DNA of 64,000 nt from Monoplex corrugatus (lineage: Eukaryota; Mollusca; Gastropoda; Littorinimorpha; Ranellidae). Of this stretch, positions 1-9,461 are shown in pieces. The notes below the pieces were generated by a model, which did no database searches, had not been told where the DNA came from, and was given only the letters and a program-made list of their open reading frames with translations. Position 1 is the first letter of the stretch, and every line of letters starts with the position of its first letter. The stretch is taken from positions 76,670,354 through 76,734,353 of the forward strand of contig CM060312.1 of NCBI GenBank assembly GCA_030674185.1, read 5' to 3'. A program made the position numbers and the translations under genes.

Positions 1-200
1 ATGCCCACGTCATTTCTACAGCCACGAGTGGTGCCTATGGAATTACCAGTAGTGCCCTTTTGAGAACCACTGCCACTGCCTAAAGCACGACGGGCTGGCA
101 TTCTTCTTGATGATGATGACTCATCAGATGATTCAATGCCACTGTTCATTGATGATAATGACTCGATCAGATTTTTGACCCACGCCTGCTGACTACACAT
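1..200 (-). CDS. Partial serine-rich ORF running off the left edge
   Basis: Read on the minus strand, an ATG at 200-198 opens a frame that stays open to the window edge (about 66 codons). An in-frame TGA at 212-210 lies just upstream of the ATG. The N-terminal 15 residues or so are ordinary; then comes an acidic/serine stretch (ESSDESSSSRR), followed by a Gly/Ser/Thr-rich stretch. I do not recognise a family. It could be a first coding exon, the acidic start of a transposase (piggyBac proteins often begin this way), or a chance frame in low-complexity DNA. The rest of the gene, if real, lies left of the window. Confidence 0.3.
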   Translation of the reverse strand, partial: MCSQQAWVKNLIESLSSMNSGIESSDESSSSRRMPARRALGSGSGSQKGTTGNSIGTTRGCRNDVG

Positions 201-497
201 ACTCTTCCATCAACACTGCGTATGTATGACCATTACCTCTGTCTGTGCCACTGAACACTTCAGTTTGTGTTACAATGTTTGATAGCGGAACTCGACAATG
301 TTTGTCGGGATAAGACACTTTCTTTGCGAAGGAGTTTTTCTCTTTTCTTTGTCAGTGCAGCGATTATGTGTATTCGTTGCATTGTATCGTGTGTTTGAGT
401 ATGTACAAGTATTGCTCTATTATTTCATTTCACTGTATGTTTGACTTTGCAGAAGCATTTGTGAACCGTTGTCATAAAATCACCCTCAAGTCGCACA

Positions 498-898
498 GCC
501 CCCGGTGGGGATGAGGGGGCCTGTCAGTATAAATAGTATCCCCACCTTCTGGAAATTCTGTGCTAGAACTTTCCTCTTTTCTGTCATTCTCTTTGCTTCT
601 GCCTTGTTCCTTTGCTTTCTGTCATTTCTTCCTATCATTTTTGCCTTGTTGGTCCATTCACCTGTATGTGTTCGATAACCTTGCGTACTTTCTCTTAGGA
701 CTGATAATTGGGTAGGCCTACATGTATTAACTTTGTATAGAGGTATGTTTTTTACATCCCCTGTGTGATGAATTGGACGGGGTGGTCAACGCCAGGGGCA
801 TCTCCTTAGATTATAGCACAAGTGTATTGATATGTGTACTTGATTAATTTTCTTTTCCTTTTTTCCCCCTACTCAGTCGGCTGGGGTTTAAACAAAAA
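498..898 (+). repeat. Dispersed repeat R1, copy 1
   Basis: This is homologous along its length to 8049-8703 and 49421-49962. Shared landmarks are a start rich in CCCC/GGGG, TATAAATAGTATCCCC, a GGGTAGGCCTACATG segment, a CGCCAGGGGCAT segment, and an end reading CAGTCGGCTGGGGTTTAAACAA followed by A-rich sequence. The three copies share orientation and the 3' end looks like a SINE/LINE tail. The element class is not certain. Copies 1 and 3 carry a TATAAATA motif near the 5' end; copy 2 has TATGAATA. Confidence 0.7.
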
Positions 899-989
899 TT
901 ACAGCAAGTCACACAGGTCGAGTTGCAGTAGAGGCCCGGTATGGTTATCGGAGGTCAGATGGTGAACTTTGGGATTTTTGCATGTTTAG

Positions 990-1089
990 GTGCATAGGGT
1001 GAGGGAGTCAAAGGGTCAAGTTTTTGCTTTGCTAGCTTGATTGACAAAGCAGGATGCTGGTGGACAGGGTTCGGGAGTCAAAGGGTTAA
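990..1089. repeat. TTAA palindromic MITE family, partial copy
   Basis: This is the right half of the TTAA-bounded palindrome family (see 28512-28752 for a full copy). It shows GAGGGAGTCAAAGGGT, then TTTTTGCTTTGCTAGC, then GATGCTGGTGGACAGG and the terminal GGGAGTCAAAGGGTTAA. The left half is missing. Confidence 0.75.
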
Positions 1090-1836
1090 AAAAAAAGTCT
1101 GAATAAGTTGTAATTTTCACAAGGATGATTTTGGTGCTTTCTGTTTTCAATGCCCACAATCATACTATCCTCACTATTGAAATAAACCAGCACCAGCAAA
1201 GGACACATATGTAGGCCTACATCGATTTCATGAACATTGCGAATGATATCGTATTTTATCTAATTACAATGTTTCAGTAAATTTTGATGAATGTTAGACC
1301 TGCTTATAAAGGCTTGTGTGATCAGCTTTTGGCAAAATGGTTGATTCTGTATTAAGCGATTTCAAAGCACGAAATCTCTGTCAATTTTCACAGTAGAGAA
1401 GTAAAACGGATACCATTATAAATTTAGTCTGCACATTTGTTCTGCTGTGTAAAACTAGGATTGAATTTGTGACAACAGGTCTTGTTTGCTTCAGAATTCA
1501 TTGTGACATTTCTTTTTTTTTTTCTTTGTTATTTGTTTTTTATTTTTGTTTTTTTCATTTTTGCTTTGTTACAGTTGAAGGCAGATCACTGTGCATTTGC
1601 ATTTGTTTTTGTTTATTCGTCCTTTCGTCACAGATAACGCAGGTCGCTGTGTGTATAATCAAATTCTAAAACTGTAGTCTATACTGTCTAAAAATTAATG
1701 TGTATGAGAACTTTGCAGAGGCAGTTTTTTTATGAATCCCTTCACTTTCACATGCAGGGATCTGGAAGCTGAGAAAAAAAATTATAAATCAAGGCAGTAC
1801 CAAAGAAATAAGAGGGAAGCAGGGAGAATTTTTATA
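1090..1836. other. Unannotated AT-rich sequence
   Basis: I see no supported gene here. It contains one TAGGCCTA octamer (1212) and T-rich runs around 1508-1560. The short frames in it are T-rich low complexity. Confidence 0.5.
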
Positions 1837-1980
1837 ATATAATCAAAGGACATAACTCTTGAGAGTTATCTCCCATGTTGTATAGAACTCAAATCTAACA
1901 GTAGCGCAAACTGTGTTAGATTTGAGAAGTTCTATACAACATGGGAGATAATTCTCAAGAGTTATGTCCTTTGATTATAT
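1837..1980. mobile_element. Foldback (MITE-like) element, 144-bp near-perfect palindrome
   Basis: The left arm begins ATATAATCAAAGGACATAAC. The right arm ends with its reverse complement, GTTATGTCCTTTGATTATAT. The arms run about 60 bp with a few mismatches around a short centre (AACAGTAGCGCAAACTGTGTT region), so the DNA can form one long hairpin. A diverged half copy lies at 10450-10541. There is no coding capacity. A TA-targeting nonautonomous DNA transposon is the likeliest class, but the target duplication cannot be fixed. Confidence 0.75.
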
Positions 1981-2089
1981 CAAGGCAGTGCCCTGCGTTT
2001 ACAATGAACGCCACATGCATTGATGCCACAGTTGTCATGTGAAGAAGAAAGATACAAAATGATCATGGAATAGGTCATAAGCCTGCGCT

Positions 2090-2128
2090 TTAACCCTTTG
2101 ACTCCTGCACCCTATCGACCAACTGCGC
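2090..2128. repeat. TTAA palindromic MITE family, terminal fragment
   Basis: A single terminus, TTTAACCCTTTGACTCCTGC, continues into ACCCTATCGACCAACTGC. The rest of the element is absent. Confidence 0.6.
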
Positions 2129-2194
2129 GTCAGTGTTTTGCCTGTTTGTGCGTGGATCTGTGTATGCTGTGTTATTCATGTATGTCTATGAATG

Positions 2195-2250
2195 CGCACG
2201 CGCGTGTATGTGTTCATGTGTGTGTGTGTGCGTGCGTGTGTGTGTGTGTG

Positions 2251-2322
<72 letters not shown>
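2195..2322. repeat. (GT)n microsatellite followed by (GA)n
   Basis: About 110 bp of GT dinucleotides with scattered interruptions are followed by a short GA run. It directly abuts the 3' end of the minus-strand LINE at 2323 and may be that element's tail. Confidence 0.9.
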
Positions 2323-2324
<2 letters not shown>

Positions 2325-4693
2325 ACTCGGAACTCGGAATTTTAATGAATTTAGGCCAACAGCCCCTTTCATGAGGGAAATCTTAAGACACATTTCTACA
2401 CAACATTATTTGATTAATTAACACACTTCAATGTATTTACATGGGATATTCAAAGGTACTAGTGTAGAAAACAAATGTTGTTTCAAGTACGTACATTCAA
2501 AATACTTTTTTCTCTTATCTTAAAGGCAGCGACCAAAAACTTCGCCAGGTTCACTATGGTTCCCGCAGAGTCATCCATCATTTTTCTAATGAAAAGATCT
2601 TCTAAGTTATCGCCTTCAGTGACCTCTAAATGATAATATTGTCTGACCTGGTTGTACAGAGGGCATTCAAATAGAAAATGTATCTCGTTTTCCTGCACAT
2701 TCGGACAAACTGGACCTGAAGTGTTGGCAGTCGTAGGCGCAAAGATATATCTGTGAACGTTTAACTGGGACACGCCCATCCTAAATTGTGCCATACAGTA
2801 TTTCAATATACTTTGCTCTTGCAAATAAATGTTTAAATTTGTCATATAGTGAACAGCGTGCATTGGTATCTAAGTGGTTACGCCAGCAATGACAGAAACT
2901 GCTACGTAATCTTTCTTTCAGTTCTTTACTGAATCGTTTTTCGTCGCCACACCCAAAGAGCCAAACTTCTTCAAAACCATTTTCACATAAAATGCTTTTT
3001 ATCTTGGACACCCAAGTTACATAACCTTTTCCATGCATACTGAATAACATTTTATATGCTTTTTTTTGAATACCTAGTCTCTGGCTGTTTCAGTAGTCGA
3101 AACCAGTATTTAATACATCTAGCAGCAGCAGTTATCCAGAGAGGAAAGCGTCCCAATTCTCCGTACACAATATCATTTATCGTTTTGTTTCTTACGTGTA
3201 AAAATCTCTTGCATGCGTATAAATGTACCTGTTAAGCTGATAACGTCTTTCATAACCCCAAATTTCTGCACCATAAAGTAATAATGGAACTACCTGAGCA
3301 TCAAACATTTTAAAGAAAATATCTGGTGAGTTACATTTAATCTTTCTCAGTGTACTTAAAATAGCATTAGTACTTTTCTTACCTTTAACTTTAGCTTCTT
3401 CCATTGTAGTTACAAAACTATGTCTAGTTGAAACAGTGAGGCCTAAATACCTGTACGAATTCACCACTTCCAAATTATTGCCATTAAAATCCCATTTTTC
3501 TTTTGAACCAAGAAAACCACCCTTTGGAAAAACTATTATTTTAGACTTATCTAAATTTACTGACAATCGTAGCCACTTTGTTTCTTTTTGAAGAATGTTA
3601 AATTGATGTTGAAGACCTACCGCGGTTGAAGCCAAAAGAGTAAGATTATCTGCAAAAAGCATGAGAAACATTTCTGTTTCATCTGAAGTGAATGTAACAC
3701 CATGTTTTCCATTTAAAATAATTACGTTTGCAAGTTCATTTATCAGCAGAGAAAACAGTATAGGACTTACAATGCAACCTTGCCTTAGGCCTTGAAGGCA
3801 TTCAAAGAAATTGGAATATCCATTTTTACTGCGACATAATACACATGCTTGGACGGTTGCGTACATTGCTCGGATCGTTTTGAATATCTTGCCCTTGATA
3901 CCCACTCGTAGTAATACAGACCATAAAACGTTTCTATTCACTGTGTCATATGCTTTTTTATACAGATCATAAAACGTTTCTATTCACTGTGTCATATGCT
4001 TTTTTATACAGATCATAAAACGTTTCTATTCACTGTGTCATATGCTTTTTTATACAGACCATAAAACGTTTCTATTCACTGTGTCATATGCTTTTTTATA
4101 CAGACCATAAAACGTTTCTATTCACTGTGTCATATGCTTTTTTATACAGACCATAAAACGTTTCTATTCACTGTGTCATATGCTTTTTTATACAGACCAT
4201 AAAACGTTTCTATTCACTGTGCCATATGCTTTTTTATACAGACCATAAAACGTTTCTATTCACTGTGTCATATGCTTTTTTAAAATACTTAAAGGCAACG
4301 TAGAGTTTTTTATTTCTGAGTAAGTACTTTTCAATTATTGCATGTAAAGTGAACATATGATCCACTGTAGACCGACCCTTCCTGAATCCTGCTTGCGCTT
4401 CGTCTATGACATTGGTTTCCTCTGCCCATACTGTTAATATATTATTAATGATATATGTAAATACTTTACTGACAATGCTCATAAGAGAAATACCTCTGTA
4501 GTTATCAGGGATCTTAGTGCCTCCCTTCTTGTGTAGAGGAACAATCACAGCTTCTGTCCATTTTAATGGAAATGTACCCGTATGAAACAAAGCATTGAAG
4601 TACTTTTTCAAATACGGTGTTATTACATGCTCCGCATATTTCAATATTTCCGATATAATGCCATCTAATCCTGCGAACTGGATCCTCTTCCAG
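2323..4693 (-). pseudogene. LINE element A: decayed reverse transcriptase and 3' end
   Basis: This is the 3' two-thirds of a minus-strand non-LTR retrotransposon. In element order it holds an RT finger/palm start (PGLDGI-like, then DNYRGISLMS and AQAGFRKGRSTVDH) at 4680-4330, the palm (GLRQGCIVSPILFSLLINEL) near 3780, motif C, and a C-terminal Cys/His segment (CPNVQENEIHFLFECPLYNQ) near 2690. The copy is dead. Motif A reads AFKYFKKAYDT where AFxDFxKAFDT is expected, so the first catalytic Asp is lost. Motif C reads FADN rather than FADD. There are frameshifts near 2860 and 3190, and a 46-bp repeat expansion at 3917-4284. The 3' end is marked by repeated ACTCGGA/ATTCCGA-type sequence at 2323. 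Its 5' half is 6531-7964, displaced by element B. Confidence 0.88.
3917..4284. repeat. 46-bp minisatellite, eight copies, inside LINE A RT gene
   Basis: Units start at 3917, 3963, 4009, 4055, 4101, 4147, 4193 and 4239, an exact 46-bp period with only T/C differences. Each unit contains CATAAAACGTTTCTATTCAC and TGTCATATGC, which on the minus strand encodes the KKAYDTVNRNVLWS part of RT motif A. Because 46 is not a multiple of 3, each added unit shifts the reading frame. Confidence 0.95.
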
Positions 4694-4695
4694 GT

Positions 4696-6177
4696 TCTCT
4701 CTACTCTGACTGTCTCCCTACTCTCCTCCCATTCATCACCGACATCATCAACACTTCTCTTCAAACTGGAACTGTCCCAGATTCTTTCAAGTCTGCTATT
4801 GTTCACCCTCTCCTCAAGAAACACAATTTAGACCCAAATGAACTGAAAAATTATCGGCCTATCTCTAATCTCTCTTTCTTGTCAAAACTCATCGAAAAAG
4901 TTGTCCTCAACCAGCTGAACTCTCACCTGTCTGCCAACAATCGCCTCAATCCTTTCCAGTCAGCCTACCGCCAGTGCCATAGCACTGAAACTGCCCTGCT
5001 ACACATTCTCAACAATCTCCTCCTTGCAACTGATACTGGCAAAGTCTCTCTCCTCACACTCCTTGATCTGTCTGCAGCCTTTGATACCATTCATCATGGT
5101 ATTCTCCTTTCTAGACTTCATCATACTTTTGGCATCTCTGACATTGCTCTCTCCTGGTTCACTTCATATCTATCAAACAGAAAACAAACTGTTCTCATTA
5201 ATGGCACTTACTCTCAACCTGCATACCTGAGCTGTGGTGTTCCACAAGGATCTGTCCTTGGCCCTGTTCTTTTCACTCTTTACACCTCCCCCCTGTCCAC
5301 CATCATCAACTCCCACTCTATAAAACACCACTTCTATGCTGATGACACCCAACTTCAAGACAGTGACTCACCTGACAATATACAGCGCCTCTTGACTCGC
5401 ACCACTGAGTGTTACTCGGACATTAAGAACTGGACGACATATAACAAACTTCAGCTTAATGACGACAAGACAGAAGCTATCCTCATTGGCACCCGTCAGA
5501 AACTTTCTCAGCTGCCTCCTCTTTCTCTCCCATTATGTAACACATCAGTCCCAATTTCTGATTCAGCTAAAAACCTTGGTGTCTGCATTGACTCTACCCT
5601 CTCCATGAACAACTTTGTTTCTCAAACTGCCAGATCTTGTTACTATCACCTCCATCGTATAAGCCTGATCAGGAAGTATCTCTCTGTGGAAACAACTGCA
5701 AAACTCGTTCTCTCCTTCATAATGTCTCGCATTGACTATTGCAATTCACTCCTGTCTGGTCTTCCTGCCTCCATCATTCACATCCTACAGCGCATTCAAA
5801 ACAATGCTGCACGCCTTGTACTCAAAAAGAAAAAAGCTGACCACATATCTCCTCTCCTGGCACAACTTCACTGGCTCCCTGTATCAAAGCGCATACAGTA
5901 CAAACTAGACACCATGTGCTACAAAAGCCTCAATAAGGCAGCCCCCGATTACCTATCAAACCTACTTGAGATCTATGTTCCCTCACGTACCCTCCGCTCT
6001 GCCTCCGATCCTCTGACTTTTCGCTTTCCACGCACTAAGCTCAATACCTATGGTCCACGAGCCTTCTCTGTTTCTGGTCTACTTTCCTGGAACAAACTTC
6101 CTCTCTCAGTCCGTCAGCAACCTACTTTTGTCTCCTTCAAGTCCGCTCTCAAAATTCACCTTTTCTCCTCTGCATAA
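4696..6177 (+). CDS. Reverse transcriptase of LINE B (5'-truncated, frame intact)
   Basis: About 494 codons are open without a stop; the first in-frame ATG is at 4879, but homology begins at the insertion junction, so the true start is lost. In order it shows LKNYRPISNLSFLSKLIEK, FQSAYRQCHSTETALL, motif A LLDLSAAFDTIHH with both Asp present, GVPQGSVLGPVLFTLY, motif C FYADDTQ, and the thumb/C-terminal block IQNNAARLV, HWLPVSKRIQYK and WNKLPLSVR ending HLFSSA. All catalytic Asp residues are intact, so this is a young copy. Endonuclease and ORF1 are missing. Motif A of the DLSAAFDT type fits the CR1/L2/Rex group of the Jockey superfamily (family knowledge, not searched). Confidence 0.9.
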   Translation, partial: SLYSDCLPTLLPFITDIINTSLQTGTVPDSFKSAIVHPLLKKHNLDPNELKNYRPISNLSFLSKLIEKVVLNQLNSHLSANNRLNPFQSAYRQCHSTETALLHILNNLLLATDTGKVSLLTLLDLSAAFDTIHHGILLSRLHHTFGISDIALSWFTSYLSNRKQTVLINGTYSQPAYLSCGVPQGSVLGPVLFTLYTSPLSTIINSHSIKHHFYADDTQLQDSDSPDNIQRLLTRTTECYSDIKNWTTYNKLQLNDDKTEAILIGTRQKLSQLPPLSLPLCNTSVPISDSAKNLGVCIDSTLSMNNFVSQTARSCYYHLHRISLIRKYLSVETTAKLVLSFIMSRIDYCNSLLSGLPASIIHILQRIQNNAARLVLKKKKADHISPLLAQLHWLPVSKRIQYKLDTMCYKSLNKAAPDYLSNLLEIYVPSRTLRSASDPLTFRFPRTKLNTYGPRAFSVSGLLSWNKLPLSVRQQPTFVSFKSALKIHLFSSA

Positions 6178-6309
6178 AATCCTGACCTCACTCAATCCCA
6201 TCTGCAGTCTCCACTCGGAGGGGAATCGCATTGTAATATATAATTGTAGGCCTATATAATATGCTCTCTATAATTTTCCATTGCTTTTATTCTTTCTCCC
6301 CATTTATAG

Positions 6310-6310
6310 C

Positions 6311-6366
<56 letters not shown>

Positions 6367-6376
6367 CGTGCGTGCA

Positions 6377-6408
<32 letters not shown>

Positions 6409-6441
6409 TGTGTGTGCGTGCGTGCGTGCTGTGTGCGTGTC
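6310..6441. repeat. (GT)n/(GC GT)n simple repeat in LINE B 3' UTR
   Basis: A GT run passes into GCGT repeats. Its position after the RT stop and before the GCGCTGTATAAAT tail matches the layout at 63705-63860, so it is probably part of the element. Confidence 0.9.
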
Positions 6442-6530
6442 TGTTTTAGCGCTTAGATTTGATTTTATCAAGATTTTGCGCTGTATAAATAAAATATTGT
6501 ATTGCATTGTATTTATTATTTCTTATTCTC

Positions 6531-7964
6531 TGATTTCACTGTCAAGTATTTCATCGCTGATATCTTCATCTGTTTCATCATTTACAAACTCCTCCTCCTC
6601 GTCAAATCCATCATTGAAAACATTCGAAATGATTTATCCATTCTCGTTCTGTAATATTATCGGCAATGATATCACGCCGTTTATGTTTACGAATCTGGCT
6701 CCAGAATTTGTTTGAGTCATTTATCGAGTCCATCAGTGCCTTTAAATCTGCATCCTTATGCGCACGTTCTTTTTTATCCAGCAGGGCCTGATAATCCTTT
6801 CTCACTTTTGAATAATAAGCATAGTCTACTTTTGATTGTTTAAACTTTCTCAGGCATTTTCTTACCTCTTTTTTCTCCACTAAACACTCGGCATCAAACC
6901 ATTTTGCCTTGTGTTTCTTTTGTATGCCCCGTGTGATTGTCTTTTTCATGAGCTCCGCAGCAGCAATAAGAGACTGTGTAAAAACATTTAATGACTCTTC
7001 TAAATCTGTAGCTATTAAATCAGTGGCTTTTACAAGTTGGATTTGAAAAGTGTCTGACATAACATTTTCATTGAAAAAAGCAACACGATCAGTTGACCAA
7101 TATAGTTTTTTAATTCTTACAGTGGAATCGGAGATTGCAGCTGGGGTAAACATATTCCTTCGGGTTTGAAAATACAATTCCACTGACATATGATGTGATT
7201 CCATTCTGCTACCTACAATCATTTTGTCAATGTACCACACAGATCGCTGCTTGATAGAAATAATCTATAACACTGTGACCATGTTCAGATAAGTAAGTGA
7301 AGCTGCCTGAACTATTCAGTTCTGGACATCCATTTACAATGCTTAAGTCACAGCAAGCACACATTTCAAGAAGCTTTTATCCATAATCATTGACTACCAC
7401 ATCTTGCGAATGTCTGCTGGTTTCAAAAGGGGTCGATTTGTCTAAAGCATCTATAAGATCAATATTGTCAGAAAAATGTTTATTAATTTGAAAATTACCA
7501 GTCCTTGCATTAAAATCACCGCAACAGGTTATATCTACATAGTCATCTACAGCTAACAGATCCAAAATACTTCTTTCAACTTCCAATATTTGGCAGTTTG
7601 TTTCTGCCTGCTCATAGAAAGGACTTCCAGGTGGTGGGACATATACATGTAGACAAATACAACACATCTTTTGTATTGCCAAACAAGTCTTTGGACAGTC
7701 TCAGGGTTATTATATTTCCTCGTTTGCTCTCAATTTGACTCACAAATTTCATTAAATTCTTTTTAACCATTACAATTATCCCACCTGAGCTTCTACCATG
7801 GTGCGATAACTTTACAGCTGGACAAACAAATTTATAAAAAATTGTTGAACAAGCAGGACATATCAAAATGTTCGTTTACAAACGTTTCTATCAATGACAC
7901 AATATCAAAACTATCTATGTAATTTAACCAGTCAAAATCACTTAATTTCTTTACAATTCCTGAA
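6531..7964 (-). pseudogene. LINE element A: endonuclease and linker half
   Basis: The minus-strand frames read as an APE-type endonuclease followed by a linker. Upstream is DIVSLIETFVNEHF (the usual ETxx block) near 7890. SSGGIIVMVKK follows near 7780, then VYVPPPGSPFY near 7630, and CCGDFNARTG near 7510, the conserved GDFNAR motif. A basic/coiled linker (RKHKRRDIIADNITEREW) runs to about 6600, with an acidic DEEEEFVNDETDEDIS stretch beyond a frameshift. Frameshifts near 7860, 7680 and 7370-7240 break it. The N-terminus of the endonuclease is missing at 7964. Continuation into RT lies at 4693 beyond the LINE B insertion. Confidence 0.85.
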
Positions 7965-8048
7965 AGAGAGAGAGAGAGAAATACATGATAATGTTTCTAA
8001 TCTAATCTAATCTACCTACCTATCTACCCACCTACCTACCAACCCACC

Positions 8049-8703
8049 CCCCGTTGGGTTGCCGGGGGCTCTTTCAGTATGAATAGTATCCCCACCTTCT
8101 GGAAATTCTGTATTAGAAATTTCCTGTTTTCTGTCACTCTCTTTGATTCTGCCATGTTGCCTTGCTTTCTGTCATTTCTACCTATCATTTTCTGCCTTAA
8201 TGGTCCATTTACCTGTATTTTTTCGATAAAGTCTTACGTGCTTTTTCTTCGGATTGATGATTGGGTAGGCCTACGTGTATTAAGTGCATTTTTGGCTCTA
8301 AGGAGGTGAGATATGCGGAAGCAATTTTAGGTAACTTATGCCTGTTTTTATATATGTTTTGGTGTTCTTATGTATGCTTATATTTGTATTCAGGTGTGTT
8401 TTTTAAATCTCCCCTGAGCGATAAATCGGACGGAATGGTCCTGCGCCGGGGGCATGTCCTTAGATAATGTGTGCGAATGCATTGATATGTGTACTTAATT
8501 TTATTTTATTTTTATTTTTTCTGTTGAAGTTTTGTGTGTGTGCAGCCTACTTTATTTTCTTTTTTTTTTTTTTTTCCTGTTGAAGTTTTGTGTGTGTGTA
8601 CTTAATTTTCTTTTCTTTTTTTTCCTGTTGAAGTTTTGTGTGTTTTGAAGCGGTTATAGCCCTGATATGGCTCTGCGCAATCGGCTGGGCTTTAAACAAT
8701 AAA
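8049..8703 (+). repeat. Dispersed repeat R1, copy 2
   Basis: This is the longest of three R1 copies (others at 498 and 49421). The extra length comes from a duplicated TTTTCCTGTTGAAGTTTTGT segment at 8516-8650. It carries GGGTAGGCCTACGTG at 8264 and ends GCAATCGGCTGGGCTTTAAA plus A-rich sequence. Confidence 0.75.
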
Positions 8704-8737
8704 AGAAAAAAAAACATACCAACCTACCAACCTACTA

Positions 8738-8739
8738 AC

Positions 8740-8789
<50 letters not shown>

Positions 8790-8806
8790 GTCTATCTATC
8801 TATCTG

Positions 8807-8853
<47 letters not shown>

Positions 8854-8886
8854 GTCTGTCTGCTGTCTGTCTGTCTGTCTGTTTGT
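8738..8886. repeat. (TATC)n / (TGTC)n tetranucleotide array
   Basis: About 150 bp of TATC with TGTC interruptions directly follows R1 copy 2. Confidence 0.95.
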
Positions 8887-8917
8887 ATTTGAATGTGTGT
8901 TTGCGATATTGCCGTAC

Positions 8918-9169
8918 CAAATTTGCGTGCTGCCCAGAAGGTGATGGCCCCACTCCCAGCAAACTTCTTACCGTCCATCTCCAGCATGGGTAGCGTGCCA
9001 TTGGGCGTTTCTGTGCATCAAAAACAATTTGTGATTTGTATAGGCTACCTCAAGTAGGCCTACTAGCGATAAAACAATTCGTTAAAACATGCAGACTAAA
9101 TACTTCATAGTTTTTCTCTTTTTACCTTGCTCTGCCCCTCCTCTGTCTCTCTCTTTCTCTCTCTCTCTG

Positions 9170-9200
<31 letters not shown>

Positions 9201-9389
9201 CTGTCTCTCTCTCTCTCTCTGTCTCTCTCTCTGTCTCTGTCTCTCTCTCTGTCTCTGTCTCTCTCTCTGTCTCTTTCTCTCTCTCTCTCTTTTCTCTCTC
9301 TGTCTCTCTCTCTGATCGTTTCTATCTTCTTCTTCTTCTCTTCTTCTTCTTCTTCTCCTCCTCTCTGTCTGTCTGTCTGTCTGTCTCTT

Positions 9390-9461
<72 letters not shown>

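Larger units (their letters stand above)
4694..6530 (+). mobile_element. LINE element B (CR1/L2-like), 5'-truncated, inserted in LINE A
   Basis: This is a plus-strand non-LTR retrotransposon of which only the RT and 3' UTR remain. It interrupts minus-strand LINE A, whose RT resumes at 4693 and whose linker resumes at about 6531. After the stop codon at 6175-6177 come about 130 bp of UTR, a GT/GC-rich simple repeat (6310-6441), a TCAAGATTTTGCGCTGTATA block and an A/T-rich end (TAAATAAAATATTGTATTGC). The same 3' block recurs at 41617, 50514 and 63830, so it is a family hallmark. Truncation at the 5' end fits target-primed reverse transcription. Confidence 0.88.

Noticed and set aside
3917..4284. 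CRISPR-like array
   Set aside because: The 46-bp units are contiguous with no unique spacers, and the genome is eukaryotic.
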